Of a DNA stretch of 27,765 nt, positions 1-9,494 are shown piece by piece. The translations under genes were made by a program, and so were the position numbers. The stretch's first letter is position 1. Every line of letters begins with the position of its first letter. Under the pieces are notes generated by a model. That model was not told where the DNA came from. It made no database searches and was given only the letters and a program-made list of their open reading frames with translations. This DNA comes from CAYOPZ01 sp964406005 (lineage in GTDB: Bacteria; Bacteroidota; Bacteroidia; Bacteroidales; SM23-62), in assembly GCA_964406005.1 (NCBI GenBank), contig CAYOPZ010000042.1, forward strand, positions 1-27,765. The letters run 5' to 3'.

Positions 1-1
1 T

Positions 2-2269
2 AAAAACCGGAGATCGCCAATGAGTGAAGTTAAGGAAATCACCGAACAGCCGGATGTAAAAGAACGTGCTGTTATCATATATACCATGAATCGTGCCTAT
101 TGGGAAACCAGGTTTTATGATGAAAGCTATTGGGAACGATACCTGGATATGCTGGCGAAAGACCGGATTAACACGTTGGATATAACATTCGGGTACGAAT
201 GCGGTGGGTTCATGGCACCCGTATATCCTTATTTCTTTGATGTGGAAGGATACCCGGATGTTAAAATGGCAAATGTCACACCGCAGGATCAGCAACGTAA
301 CCTGGAAACATTGATACACCTGGTTGAAATGATGCATGAGCGGGGCATCAGATTCAAATATTCCCCCTGGGATCACGTTAAGCGGCCTCTTCATCTGGTT
401 GACCAGGTGGGCATGGAATGGTTTGAACGCGGTATAGGCGGTACCGGTACTGCCCCTGCTGTACAAACAGGTCCCAGCCATGTCCCTGCAGATGGTGTGC
501 AAACAATGGCTCAGACCCTGCTGGATACTTCTGTATGGGTATCCGGTCTGACATATGAAAATGTATACCCATACAACAATGCAGGATTGGCTAAGTTCAT
601 CAAGCTTATACATCCTGATATGATTACATTACACATTAACCCGGAGTCCGGCCTTGATGAGGCTGAACTGCTGGATTTCGGGAAAGAATTTGTGGATGTG
701 ATCAAGGAAACCGACCCTGGTATACCGCTCGATATGCATACCAAGGGATTGAGCAATGAATTGATTTCCTATGCTGCGAATTCCGGATTAAATGTCAGGT
801 TGAGTACCAAATACTGGATGGAGCAGATGGGAATGCCATGGCATCCGACACACATTCCCGTCGGAAACCAGCTCGACCGCCGTCACCAGTATGCAGACCT
901 GCTCATATATCCGAAAACATATGGAATGTTTTGGAAGCTGTGGAACGGCGGCACAAACCGGATACTCTTATGGGGAGATCCGGACTATGCAGGCCGGTTT
1001 GTGGAAAGCACTCATCTTTATGACGGCGAAGCCTTCGGATTCCAGGAACCTCTCGGGACCAAAATGCTCGGTCAGCCGCACGATGAAAAGCCATTTGATC
1101 TGTTGAATCCCCGGTATGTTTACTATGATTATGAGTTTGAGCGATACTGGCATTATTTTCAGGTATTTGGCCGGATTGGTTATAACCCTGGTCAATCTCC
1201 TGACATATGGCACAAAGAATTTGAAATGCGTTTCGGCAGTAAGGCCGGACCTATTATAGAAACAGCCCTGCATAAAGCCAGCTGGATTCTTCCGCGCATC
1301 GTTGCCCAGCCGTATCCTTATATTCTGTTCCCGACAACAATGGGTTTTGTTGAAAAACAGAGACTTCTGGATTTACCGACCTATGCCGGCAGTGAAGGTA
1401 GCGACATTGCGCAATTCGCTAATTTTGATGAAGAAGCCCAAATACTCATAGAGGGCGGGGAGACTGCAAAGCTTCTGCCTTCAATGACCAGTCAGTGGTT
1501 TGAACAGACTTCAGGGGAAATCAATGAATTGATCGAGCAAGCTGAAAAGGCCGTTGGAAAAGACCGGAACAAGGAATTCAATTCTACAATTACCGATCTT
1601 GGGATACTGTCCAACCTGGCGCTTTACCATTCCCGAAGGATACCCGCAGCGGTCAGCTATCGCATTTTTAAACGCACCCGGGATGTTTCTGCGCTTGATA
1701 AAGCGATTGAATATGAAAAGAATGCCATTGAGGCATGGCGGCAGATTGTTGCTACAGCAGGCGATGTATATGCCTCCAATTTAAAGTTCGGGCCGGATAA
1801 CAAATTGCTTACCGGACACTGGAAGGATGAGCTGCGTTACCTGGAACAGGATTTGGCGGTCCTGGAGCAGCAAAGAAGCGATTACGAACCGGAAGGTGCT
1901 GCAACGGGTGCACCGGAGTATAAGGTTGCAGCAAATACAGATAACGCTAAATTTTTTCAGGTAACCCTCAAACCTGTTACCGGCGCTCCGGCAGGCGAAT
2001 CCATTACAATCAATGCAGAGGTGAGTGCCACTGCGGGTGTCAAATGGGTCCGGTTGCGCTATCGCAGTGTTAATCAAAAAGAGGATTACCAAACCCTGGA
2101 GATGCTTCAAAGCGGAGATTCATTCGAGGCAACTGTGCCTGCAGATCAGATCAATCCCAGGTATGATTTTATGTACTTCATTGAAGTTATGGACAATAAC
2201 GGCAATGGGAAAATATATCCAGATTTTAATATCGGGCAGCCGTATGTAGTTGTAAAACTGGATAGATAA
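2..2269 (+). CDS. Glycoside-hydrolase-like protein, 5' end outside window
   Basis: The reading frame is open to the left edge. The first ATG, at base 20, falls where homologous architectures are already inside the protein, so the real start is probably upstream. From the ATG 749 residues are visible. Residues about 30-400 read as an (alpha/beta)8 barrel of the GH67/GH115/GH20-like kind, rich in aromatic residues (motifs RFYDESYW, FGYECGGF, WGDPDYAG, FGRIGYNPG). A helical segment follows to about 630. A C-terminal immunoglobulin-like beta domain (about 640-749) is typical of an accessory module. The role is probably glycan or glycoside hydrolysis outside the cytoplasm, but no signal peptide can be seen because the start is missing, and I cannot assign the family or the catalytic acid. 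It is first in a + strand train with an exported hydrolase and another GH-like protein, which supports a shared substrate. An alpha-glucuronidase-like enzyme is one possibility. Confidence 0.6.
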   Translation, partial: KNRRSPMSEVKEITEQPDVKERAVIIYTMNRAYWETRFYDESYWERYLDMLAKDRINTLDITFGYECGGFMAPVYPYFFDVEGYPDVKMANVTPQDQQRNLETLIHLVEMMHERGIRFKYSPWDHVKRPLHLVDQVGMEWFERGIGGTGTAPAVQTGPSHVPADGVQTMAQTLLDTSVWVSGLTYENVYPYNNAGLAKFIKLIHPDMITLHINPESGLDEAELLDFGKEFVDVIKETDPGIPLDMHTKGLSNELISYAANSGLNVRLSTKYWMEQMGMPWHPTHIPVGNQLDRRHQYADLLIYPKTYGMFWKLWNGGTNRILLWGDPDYAGRFVESTHLYDGEAFGFQEPLGTKMLGQPHDEKPFDLLNPRYVYYDYEFERYWHYFQVFGRIGYNPGQSPDIWHKEFEMRFGSKAGPIIETALHKASWILPRIVAQPYPYILFPTTMGFVEKQRLLDLPTYAGSEGSDIAQFANFDEEAQILIEGGETAKLLPSMTSQWFEQTSGEINELIEQAEKAVGKDRNKEFNSTITDLGILSNLALYHSRRIPAAVSYRIFKRTRDVSALDKAIEYEKNAIEAWRQIVATAGDVYASNLKFGPDNKLLTGHWKDELRYLEQDLAVLEQQRSDYEPEGAATGAPEYKVAANTDNAKFFQVTLKPVTGAPAGESITINAEVSATAGVKWVRLRYRSVNQKEDYQTLEMLQSGDSFEATVPADQINPRYDFMYFIEVMDNNGNGKIYPDFNIGQPYVVVKLDR

Positions 2270-2310
2270 CTTAATAAGTGCATGTGTTAACAAACTTAAA
2301 TTTACAAGCC

Positions 2311-3147
2311 ATGATTCAAAAAATCACTTTTATATCTGTATTATCTTTATTCGCAATCATCTCAAATTGTCAGATTGGGAATGAGTATAAGGTTTATGCA
2401 CTTAAATATGCAGAGGCCGATAACAGGCCGGTTCAGGATATTGCTGTAGGAACCACTTCAAAAGACAGTGTAAGCGTATGTTATATGGTTTGGTTGTTAA
2501 AAGGAGAGAACGGCAGAAATATTCTTGTCGATGCCGGATTTCTTGACAGGACCCGCAGAGATAATTATGTAAGACCCGATACGGTTTTACAGAGCATTGA
2601 TATATACCCGTCTGATATTACGGACATAATCCTTACACATCCGCACTGGGATCACATCGGAGGCATAAACCTTTTTCCCGGGGCCAAAATCTGGATGCAG
2701 AAAGATGACTACGATTATTTTGTAGGACAAGCCTGGCAGGAGGATGGCTTTTCAGAAGGTTTTGAAAAAAAAGACGTTCGCAACATTGTTGAAGCCAACT
2801 TGCAAGGCAGATTAAAACTTGTCAGGGGTGATGATATGGAAATTATCCCCGGAATAAAAGTGTTTATTCATTCAACGCATACCTTTGAGAATCAATATCT
2901 GCTGGTAAATTCCAATTCAGAATCCAATAAAATACTGATCGCTTCTGATGCAGTCTGGTACTATTATAACCTGGATAATTTACTCTCAATTCCTACTTAT
3001 GTATTTGATCCGCAAGCATATATTGAAGCCATGAAAAGGATGAAGACCCTGGTTTCAGATCCTGATCTGATCATTCCCGGCCACGATGATCTTGTATTTA
3101 CAAAATTTCCAAAAATTAATGAGAGGGTTGTAAGAATAGGAAACTGA
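2311..3147 (+). CDS. Exported metallo-beta-lactamase-fold hydrolase (AHL-lactonase-like)
   Basis: A 278-residue protein with a hydrophobic N-terminal export signal (about residues 1-20). Cys20 could be a lipidation site, but Asn at -1 makes the lipobox poor. The metal-binding signature is complete: His110, His112, Asp114 and His115 in THPHWDH, His190, bridging Asp213 and His258 in PGHDD. The family includes N-acyl-homoserine lactonases and other lactone or ester hydrolases with a dinuclear zinc site. The in-frame ATG at 2278 would add eleven residues before the signal, so I prefer 2311. It starts 41 bases after the GH-like gene and ends 58 bases before the next. In this context a sugar-lactone or ester hydrolase is more likely than a quorum-quenching enzyme, but that is inference. 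Confidence 0.8.
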   Translation: MIQKITFISVLSLFAIISNCQIGNEYKVYALKYAEADNRPVQDIAVGTTSKDSVSVCYMVWLLKGENGRNILVDAGFLDRTRRDNYVRPDTVLQSIDIYPSDITDIILTHPHWDHIGGINLFPGAKIWMQKDDYDYFVGQAWQEDGFSEGFEKKDVRNIVEANLQGRLKLVRGDDMEIIPGIKVFIHSTHTFENQYLLVNSNSESNKILIASDAVWYYYNLDNLLSIPTYVFDPQAYIEAMKRMKTLVSDPDLIIPGHDDLVFTKFPKINERVVRIGN

Positions 3148-3205
3148 TCCGGATGAAATTACAATGGATGTTCCATCGAAAACTCTATTACCAAAACAAA
3201 TAATA

Positions 3206-5320
3206 ATGAAACGCAGAAAATTTATAGAATCAGTGAGCGGAATTGCAGTCGGTTCATCCGTCCTGCCCTTCGTAACCGCAAACACACTTGGCAATCTTAT
3301 GTATGGTTGTACTGCAAAAACCGTTCTTCCTCCGAACGGTTCAGAGTCCACATGGATCAATACAGAACCTTTGCGTTTGGCATGGTTCAGATTGAGCCCC
3401 CGGCATGCGTCATCAGATCCGGAAGCTGTAGCCGACAGTCTGGTAAAGGCCGATTTCAATTGTATCATGAATACAGCCGTCGAAGGCGGAGCCTATTATC
3501 AGTCCGGTATCCCTTTTAACGAACCCTGCTCTGCACTCCCTGAAGGGGGGGATTTCTACGGCGGTGTTGCAGCACTGGCCAAACAGAACAACATGAGGAC
3601 GGGGGCTCGTTTCGATTTCACTCAACAAAGCAAAGCTGCCCTGGAAGCACATCCGGAATGGTTTATTCGCCATAAAGACGGCAGTACGGTAACGGATGCC
3701 AATGGACGATCCAAACCCTGTCTGAACTCGAGTTTTTATCCTACCCAGGGTGTAAGCATCATTTCAGAAGTGCTGGATCGTTTCGAGCCGGATTTCGTTT
3801 ACCTTAACTGGTTTGTGAACTTTATAGCCAATACGGGAATCTGTTACTGTGAGAGTTGCGAGAAAGGATTCCGGGAGAAATACGGAAGGCCTCTTCCTGA
3901 TGAGCCGGATGCAGATTTCGTGGCATTTATAGAAGAAGCGGGCACAAGAACTACAAGCATTATTGCAAATGCGATTTATAATAAGCGGCCCGGAACGCTA
4001 TATATAAATGCCGACAATGATCATGCCGATGACGGCCATCATTTGGAAACCCATCAGGGTGACTGGATCTATTGCTCAAGCGAGCAGATCAATCGACAGC
4101 GGACTTCTTATCCCGGCAGGGTCGGAATTGACATGTGGTTTTCCTACACCGGCGATCCTTCACAGTTTGATCCAATGCTGCTGGAAGAAATGAAGGTGCG
4201 ATACCATCAGTTCGGAGCCAACGGTTCGCCACTTTCGTTCTGCACTGACGGGACTTCATTAAACCCGTCACATCAGTTTGAGTTGGAAGAGGCGGCCAGA
4301 ATGAATGCCTGGCATAAAGAGAATGCCGACCTTTATGGCCTTCAGGTGAATCGTTCGCGGGTACTGCTTCTCTGCAGGCCGGAAACTGCTCCGCGCTGGC
4401 GTGATCCTTTGTCGGATCAAACAGACACAGGCATTTACACCATGCTGACGGAAGCTCATATTCCCGTTGCCGTTTCAGAAAATCCGGATTCCCTGGTGAA
4501 CGCATCACAGACTTATGATCTCGTGATCGCTACACAAGGCGCTCCGGTGGAAGGTCTTCAGGAATATGTTGAAAACGGAGGTCGTGCATTATTTATCAAT
4601 CAGGCCCCGCCCTTCGGCATACCTTCCATGGTGAGGGAAGTGTCTGACGCCGGGACAGGTTATGTTGAAATTCGTGATCCCGATGCATTTCCATCGGTGG
4701 CGGGTACCAAATATATTAAATGCAGCGGTTCATACATACCTGTCAGAAGAAGGCTTTTTCAGTTTGCAAACGCTGAACCTGAAATTTCGAAGTTCTATGT
4801 CTACCCCGATGACGAGGCAGCAAGCCTGACATTCGTTAATCCTGTTTCTGAAGAACCTTTGGAGCCGTCAGACCTGAATTTGGAATCGACGGATATCCCG
4901 GCCCTTATTACACGCGATGTAGGTAAGGGGAGGATCGCTTTTGTGCCATGGGATATCGGTGGTTACTACAATCGCGAATTGCTGCCGGTTCATGCTGGAC
5001 TGTTTACCGATATTGTGGACTCCCTCCTTCAGGATGGACGTCAGATCATAAGCAATGCTCCTGTGGGTGTTGAAATGGTGTTTATGTATCAGCCGGATAA
5101 GCAGCGTTCAATACTGCACCTCATCAACTGCTCAGGTAAAACACAGGACGGGTTCCGGGAACCGGAAATATTCCGATCGATCGATATTGATCTTGCCGGT
5201 GATTTCTCTTCGGCAAGAGCAAGGGTTTCGGGTATTGATCTTGAAATATCCGGACGCAACGGCAGGTCCATGCTGACCTTACCGGAGTTAAACAGATACG
5301 AGGCGATTGTTCTTAGCTAG
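3206..5320 (+). CDS. Tat-exported glycosidase-like protein (GHL6 type)
   Basis: A 704-residue protein. The start at 3206 is chosen because it gives a classical twin-arginine leader (MKRRKFIESVSG, then a hydrophobic stretch to about residue 30). The ATG at 3164 would put 14 residues in front of it. Residues about 55-380 match the hypothetical-glycoside-hydrolase-6 pattern: LAWFRLSPRHAS, the ARFDFTQ strand, EWFIRHKDG, DFVYLNWFVNF, and the CYCESC cluster (Cys213, 215, 218) with the following GFREKYG helix. Residues about 385-640 resemble the beta-galactosidase trimerisation (class I glutamine-amidotransferase-like) domain, and the last ~70 residues are a beta domain. Such proteins are grouped with GH42-like retaining enzymes, but the activity of most is untested. 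The Tat signal implies folding before export. It probably acts on the same substrate as the preceding GH-like protein. Confidence 0.72.
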   Translation: MKRRKFIESVSGIAVGSSVLPFVTANTLGNLMYGCTAKTVLPPNGSESTWINTEPLRLAWFRLSPRHASSDPEAVADSLVKADFNCIMNTAVEGGAYYQSGIPFNEPCSALPEGGDFYGGVAALAKQNNMRTGARFDFTQQSKAALEAHPEWFIRHKDGSTVTDANGRSKPCLNSSFYPTQGVSIISEVLDRFEPDFVYLNWFVNFIANTGICYCESCEKGFREKYGRPLPDEPDADFVAFIEEAGTRTTSIIANAIYNKRPGTLYINADNDHADDGHHLETHQGDWIYCSSEQINRQRTSYPGRVGIDMWFSYTGDPSQFDPMLLEEMKVRYHQFGANGSPLSFCTDGTSLNPSHQFELEEAARMNAWHKENADLYGLQVNRSRVLLLCRPETAPRWRDPLSDQTDTGIYTMLTEAHIPVAVSENPDSLVNASQTYDLVIATQGAPVEGLQEYVENGGRALFINQAPPFGIPSMVREVSDAGTGYVEIRDPDAFPSVAGTKYIKCSGSYIPVRRRLFQFANAEPEISKFYVYPDDEAASLTFVNPVSEEPLEPSDLNLESTDIPALITRDVGKGRIAFVPWDIGGYYNRELLPVHAGLFTDIVDSLLQDGRQIISNAPVGVEMVFMYQPDKQRSILHLINCSGKTQDGFREPEIFRSIDIDLAGDFSSARARVSGIDLEISGRNGRSMLTLPELNRYEAIVLS

Positions 5321-5332
5321 ATGCGCAACTTA

Positions 5333-5348
5333 TTCAAGTTAACCTGAA
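5333..5348. promoter_or_regulatory. Operator-like palindrome upstream of the permease gene
   Basis: TTCAAGTTAACCTGAA is a 16-bp palindrome with a single mismatched pair around GTTAAC. It lies in the 109-bp gap before the permease gene, about 80 bp upstream of its start. The spacing and symmetry suit a dimeric transcription-factor site. No regulator gene adjoins it and no convincing -33/-7 pair is visible, so this is a candidate only. Confidence 0.3.
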
Positions 5349-5429
5349 CACTTATAAGATCAAGTTGACGCTGGCAGGAGTAATACCGCGTTTTAAAATT
5401 AAAGTCAATAACCTGTAAAATATAATATA

Positions 5430-7112
5430 ATGTCAGAAGGAATGCTCGCTGTTTTATCCATTGTCCCGATTGCGACTATTTTCATCCTAATGGTTGGCAT
5501 GCGGTGGCCTGCAACCAAGGCCATGCCCGTCACCTTTGTCGTCACCCTGCTGCTGGGCCTGTTTTTATGGAGGATGCAAATAAATACGTTACTGGCTGCC
5601 AGCCTTGATGGCGTGATCACAGCCATATATATTATTTTTATTGTGTTCGGTGCCCTGAGTCTGCTTTTTTCCCTGCGGGAAAGCGGGGCCCTGGCAAGGA
5701 TTAACAGAGGTTTCATGGCCATATCTCCGGATAAAAGAGTACAGGCGATCATCATAGCCTGGCTTTTCGGCTCCTTTATAGAAGCTTCGGCCGGTTTCGG
5801 CACTCCGGCGGCCCTGGTGGCGCCCCTGTTGCTTTCCCTGGGTTTTCCCGCTTTGGCTGCCGTCATGGTTGCCCTTATCTGCAATAGTACCTGCGTTTCT
5901 TTTGGTGCGGTAGGCACCCCGACCCGCATAGGTATCGGCACAACACTGAACACCCCTGAAATTCTTTCAACCCTTTCAGAAAGAGGGAGCACTTTCAGTG
6001 AGTTCTTACACGATATCGGTGTATGGACGGCGCTTCAGCATGCAATACCGGGCATACTATTGCCATTGATCATGGTTGTCATGCTCACCCGTTTTTTTGG
6101 GGAGAAGAAATCCATCAAAGAGGGTCTTATCATATGGCCCTACGCCATTTATGCGGGTCTCTGCTTTATCGTACCCTATGTAGCCATTGCAGTTTTGCTG
6201 GGGCCTGAGTTTCCAAGCCTTCTGGGGTCACTCATCGGGCTGTTTATCCTTATTGTCACCACAAGAGCGGGTTTTCTGGTACCCAAGGAAACATGGGATT
6301 TTGCTGAGAAGGCAACATGGGATAAAAGCTGGACAGGATCCATTCCTGTAGCCGGCAATACGGAAGCCCCAAATATGAGCCTGTTCAAAGCGTGGCTTCC
6401 TTATGTTTTCATAGGACTGTTACTGGTTATTACGAGAGTTCAGTTTTTCCCGTTTAATGATTGGATCAGATCGGCCACACTTGTTTTTCCTGATTTATTC
6501 GGCACTGATATTTCTGCGGATTTTGAAATTTTATATAACCCGGGTATCATGCCTTTTATACTGATTGCCCTGGTTTGTATCCCCATGTTCGGTATGAACA
6601 GGAGACAAGTGTCAACAGCCTGGCGAGCCTCATTAAAAAGTATCAGGGGTCCATTCATTGCATTGATATTTGCCGTTGCTTTGGTACAGATCATGCTTCA
6701 ATCGGGGACGAATTCCAATCAATATGCCAGTATGCCCATCGCCATGGCCGAATCCATAGCGAAAATCTTCCGGGGCACATGGCCTCTGGTGAGTTCGTTC
6801 GTGGGGGCTATCGGATCCTTTATCGCCGGGTCCAATACTGTTTCGAACATGTTTTTCGGTCTTTTTCAATATTCCGTGGCAGAGACAATGGGCATATCGA
6901 GACTCATAACAGTCAGTCTTCAGAATATCGGCGGCGCCATCGGCAATATGATCTGCGTACATAATGTCATTGCTGCCTGTGCCACTGTTGGTTTGGTAGG
7001 CGTGGAAGGCCTGTTGATAAAACGCAATCTTATTCCTGTTTTCATTTATGCTGTAACAGTAGGTGTTATCGGAATGATTTTCACCTATCTAATAGTACCG
7101 GGCTTATTCTGA
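5430..7112 (+). CDS. lctP: LctP-family lactate/glycolate-type permease
   Basis: A 560-residue inner-membrane carrier with about 12-14 hydrophobic segments, the usual length for the LctP family (L-lactate permease, glycolate permease GlcA). Family hallmarks are present: FIEASAGFGTPAA at residues 116-128, GSFIAGSNTVSNMFFGLFQ in the C-terminal half, and QNIGGAIGNMICVHNV near the end. The family co-transports short 2-hydroxymonocarboxylates with protons. The next genes handle C3 hydroxy and oxo acids, so the cargo here may be glycolate, glycerate or a related acid rather than lactate. No lactate dehydrogenase of the LldD or LutABC type is in the window. It begins after the longest gap of the train, preceded by an operator-like palindrome, and may head its own transcription unit. 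Confidence 0.9.
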   Translation: MSEGMLAVLSIVPIATIFILMVGMRWPATKAMPVTFVVTLLLGLFLWRMQINTLLAASLDGVITAIYIIFIVFGALSLLFSLRESGALARINRGFMAISPDKRVQAIIIAWLFGSFIEASAGFGTPAALVAPLLLSLGFPALAAVMVALICNSTCVSFGAVGTPTRIGIGTTLNTPEILSTLSERGSTFSEFLHDIGVWTALQHAIPGILLPLIMVVMLTRFFGEKKSIKEGLIIWPYAIYAGLCFIVPYVAIAVLLGPEFPSLLGSLIGLFILIVTTRAGFLVPKETWDFAEKATWDKSWTGSIPVAGNTEAPNMSLFKAWLPYVFIGLLLVITRVQFFPFNDWIRSATLVFPDLFGTDISADFEILYNPGIMPFILIALVCIPMFGMNRRQVSTAWRASLKSIRGPFIALIFAVALVQIMLQSGTNSNQYASMPIAMAESIAKIFRGTWPLVSSFVGAIGSFIAGSNTVSNMFFGLFQYSVAETMGISRLITVSLQNIGGAIGNMICVHNVIAACATVGLVGVEGLLIKRNLIPVFIYAVTVGVIGMIFTYLIVPGLF

Positions 7113-7165
7113 CAGGTAAGGATTTCCGGGACATGTAAAATTTGAAGGAACAAATATTTAGTGCA

Positions 7166-8068
7166 ATGAATAAAAATAAAGACTTGAAAATTGGATTTAT
7201 AGGCTTGGGCATCATGGGTAAGCCGATGTGCAAGAATCTGATAAAGGCGGGCTATGATGTTTGTGTAATGGATAAGAACCCTGCAGTGCTGAAGGAGTTT
7301 GGCGATTCGGGCGTTCAGGTTTCCGGGACTCCCGGGGACATAGCTTCGCTGGTTGATGTTGTGGTTACCATGTTACCGGATTCACCGGATGTACAGGAAG
7401 TTGTTTTGGGGGACAATGGGATAATCAAGGGAGGCAGACCCGGGCTTACCCTTATAGACATGAGTTCGATATCTCCCATTGTAAGCCGTGAACTATGCTT
7501 TGAGCTTGAAAAAAAGAACATCAATATGCTGGACGCCCCTGTCAGCGGCGGAGAACCGAAAGCCATAGAAGGGACCATTTCAGTAATGGTAGGAGGGCGC
7601 AGGGACATATTTGACCGGTACTATGATGTAATGAAAGCTATGGCCGGATCGGTCGTTCTGGTAGGAGAAATCGGTGCAGGGAACATCACCAAATTATGCA
7701 ACCAGATCATCGTGGCAATCAATATTTCAGCGGTCGGGGAGGCTTTGATCCTGGCCCGGAAGGCAGGAGTCGATCCCGAACTGGTTTATAAGGCCATACG
7801 GGGAGGCCTGGCCGGAAGTACCGTGCTGGATGCAAAAGCGCCCTTGATACTGGACAGGAAGTTTGATCCCGGGTTCCGCATAAAACTGCATATGAAGGAT
7901 CTGAAGAATGTCCTTGATACTTCACACAGCCTGGGAATACCCCTTCCCTTAACAGCTGGTGTGATGGAGATAATGCAAAGCCTCAAAGCGGACGGATTGG
8001 AGGATGAGGATCATTGCAGCATTGCCAAGCACTATGAAAAAATCGCGAATGTGCTTATCGGGAAATGA
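7166..8068 (+). CDS. garR: Tartronate-semialdehyde reductase (2-hydroxy-3-oxopropionate reductase)
   Basis: A 300-residue beta-hydroxyacid dehydrogenase. The NAD(P)-binding motif GLGIMG is at residues 13-18, the substrate loop DAPVSGGEPKA starts at residue 123, and the catalytic lysine is Lys176 in GAGNITKLCNQ. Long identical stretches with enterobacterial GarR/GlxR (DMSSI, AIRGGLAGSTVLDAKAP, LPLTA-VMEIMQ, ADGL) make tartronate-semialdehyde reductase more likely than 3-hydroxyisobutyrate dehydrogenase. The reaction is tartronate semialdehyde + NAD(P)H to D-glycerate, in the cytoplasm. An in-frame TTG at 7142 would add eight residues. The ATG at 7166 gives the normal short lead into the Rossmann fold and is preferred. 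The downstream glycerate 2-kinase is its expected partner. Confidence 0.9.
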   Translation: MNKNKDLKIGFIGLGIMGKPMCKNLIKAGYDVCVMDKNPAVLKEFGDSGVQVSGTPGDIASLVDVVVTMLPDSPDVQEVVLGDNGIIKGGRPGLTLIDMSSISPIVSRELCFELEKKNINMLDAPVSGGEPKAIEGTISVMVGGRRDIFDRYYDVMKAMAGSVVLVGEIGAGNITKLCNQIIVAINISAVGEALILARKAGVDPELVYKAIRGGLAGSTVLDAKAPLILDRKFDPGFRIKLHMKDLKNVLDTSHSLGIPLPLTAGVMEIMQSLKADGLEDEDHCSIAKHYEKIANVLIGK

Positions 8069-8118
8069 TTGTAAAGAATAATTTTACAGAGTGATTCTGA
8101 AATTATAATTATTAATCA

Positions 8119-9432
8119 ATGGATCAAAGAAACAAGGCTGTAGAAATATTTTTAACCGGGGTTGAGAGTGTGAAACCTGACAGGCTGATCAATCGCTATA
8201 TTTCAATTCATAGTAATTCACTTAAGATTAATGAACTTACTTTTGATCTTTCAACAATAAACAGTATATATGTTATTGGTGCCGGCAAAGCGAGTGCAGC
8301 GATGGCTAATGCACTGGAATTCATTTTGGGAAGCAGGATTACAGGAGGTCATATCATTACAAAATACGGACATTCCTTACCCTTGAAATTTATGGATATT
8401 ACCGAAGCAGGGCATCCCGTCCCTGATGAGAATGGAACGGCGGGTACGGATCAGGTTTTAAAGATTGTAAAGAAGGCGGGTAAGGATGATCTTGTGATAT
8501 GTTTAATATCAGGAGGAGGTTCAGCACTTTTGGCCGATGTTCCGGACGGATGCACGCTTGAAGATCTGAGTATACTCACCAGGTCGTTATTAAAAGCAGG
8601 AGCGGACATTATAGAAATAAACTGTATCCGGAAGCACTTATCCAAGGTAAAAGGAGGACTTTTGTCCAGGGCTGCATATCCTGCCAGGTTGGTAAGTCTG
8701 ATTCTTTCAGATGTTATCGGTGATCCTCCCGACGCTATTGCTTCAGGTCCGACAGCTCCGGATCCGACTACATTTTCCGATGCCATATCCGTCATCGGGA
8801 AATATAAAATTGAAGAAGATATACCATCCCGTTTGTACCGGGTACTCCAGGAAGGCGCCGGGGGAAAAAGACAGGAAACGCTGAAAGAGTCCGATGAAAT
8901 ATTACGTCGGACAAGTAACCTGATTATCGGTACAAATATACTGGCCCTGGAAACAGCAAAAGCAAAAGCGGAATCATTCGGATATGAATCTCAAATAGTT
9001 ACAAACACACTTGAGGGTGATGTGGCTGATGTTGCAGAATATATTATTGAAAAGGCCAAAAGCATAAAAACAGGCAATAATCATCAAAAATACTGCTTAT
9101 TATTCGGAGGGGAACCTACCGTAAAAGTCAGGGGAGACGGATTGGGAGGAAGAAACCAGCACCTGGCGCTCATTATTGCGGATCTGATAAGGGAACTGCC
9201 CGGGATGACCATATTGTCGGGAGCGACTGATGGAACAGACGGTCCCACCGATGCCGCCGGTGCCGTTGTTGATTGCCATACTTCAGAGAACGCAAAAGTA
9301 CGCGGTTTGAATATGGAGGAATACATCAATCATTTTAATTCCAACAGTTTTTTTATTCAGGAAGGGGGACTGATAAAAACGGGTCCCACTCAAACAAACG
9401 TAATGGATCTTATGGTTACGCTTGTTGAATAA
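8119..9432 (+). CDS. Glycerate 2-kinase (MOFRL family)
   Basis: A 437-residue cytoplasmic kinase of the GckA/TtuD type. The N-terminal DUF4147 domain has the glycine-rich SGGGSALL stretch (about residues 133-140), an HPVPD motif and SDVIGD. The C-terminal MOFRL domain shows RGDGLGGRNQH (about 338-348) and the hallmark DGTDGPTDAAGA (about 371-382). The family phosphorylates D-glycerate with ATP to 2-phosphoglycerate, which enters lower glycolysis directly. It follows the GarR-type gene by 50 bp, so the pair converts tartronate semialdehyde to 2-phosphoglycerate. The length is normal and no key motif is missing. The unrelated 3-phosphoglycerate-forming GlxK/GlyK family is excluded by these motifs. 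Confidence 0.92.
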   Translation: MDQRNKAVEIFLTGVESVKPDRLINRYISIHSNSLKINELTFDLSTINSIYVIGAGKASAAMANALEFILGSRITGGHIITKYGHSLPLKFMDITEAGHPVPDENGTAGTDQVLKIVKKAGKDDLVICLISGGGSALLADVPDGCTLEDLSILTRSLLKAGADIIEINCIRKHLSKVKGGLLSRAAYPARLVSLILSDVIGDPPDAIASGPTAPDPTTFSDAISVIGKYKIEEDIPSRLYRVLQEGAGGKRQETLKESDEILRRTSNLIIGTNILALETAKAKAESFGYESQIVTNTLEGDVADVAEYIIEKAKSIKTGNNHQKYCLLFGGEPTVKVRGDGLGGRNQHLALIIADLIRELPGMTILSGATDGTDGPTDAAGAVVDCHTSENAKVRGLNMEEYINHFNSNSFFIQEGGLIKTGPTQTNVMDLMVTLVE

Positions 9433-9487
9433 TACCGGGAACCCGATAATTGTCAAATACTATAGAAGTACACATTATAATTAAAAG

Positions 9488-9494
9488 AAGGAGG
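9488..9494 (+). promoter_or_regulatory. Strong Shine-Dalgarno site before the isomerase gene
   Basis: AAGGAGG lies seven bases before the ATG at 9502. A near-perfect anti-16S match at ideal spacing is unusual for Bacteroidota and stands out from the AT-rich leaders of the neighbouring genes. It fixes the start of the isomerase-like gene and suggests either raised expression or an origin outside the phylum. Confidence 0.6.

Noticed and set aside
2311..3147. Assignment of the metallo-beta-lactamase-fold protein as an antibiotic-resistance lactamase
   Set aside because: The HxHxDH set and spacing fit lactonase-type family members, and the neighbourhood is catabolic. Nothing points to beta-lactam hydrolysis.
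5405..5992. 195-codon open frame antisense to the permease gene
   Set aside because: It is opposite a clear LctP coding sequence, has low-complexity Ala/Arg/Met content without family motifs, and is a codon-bias shadow.
8070..8088. TGTAAA/TTTACA stem between the reductase and kinase genes
   Set aside because: It is only six A/T-rich pairs with no T-run, in a 50-bp gap of an apparent operon. It is likely chance and not a terminator.
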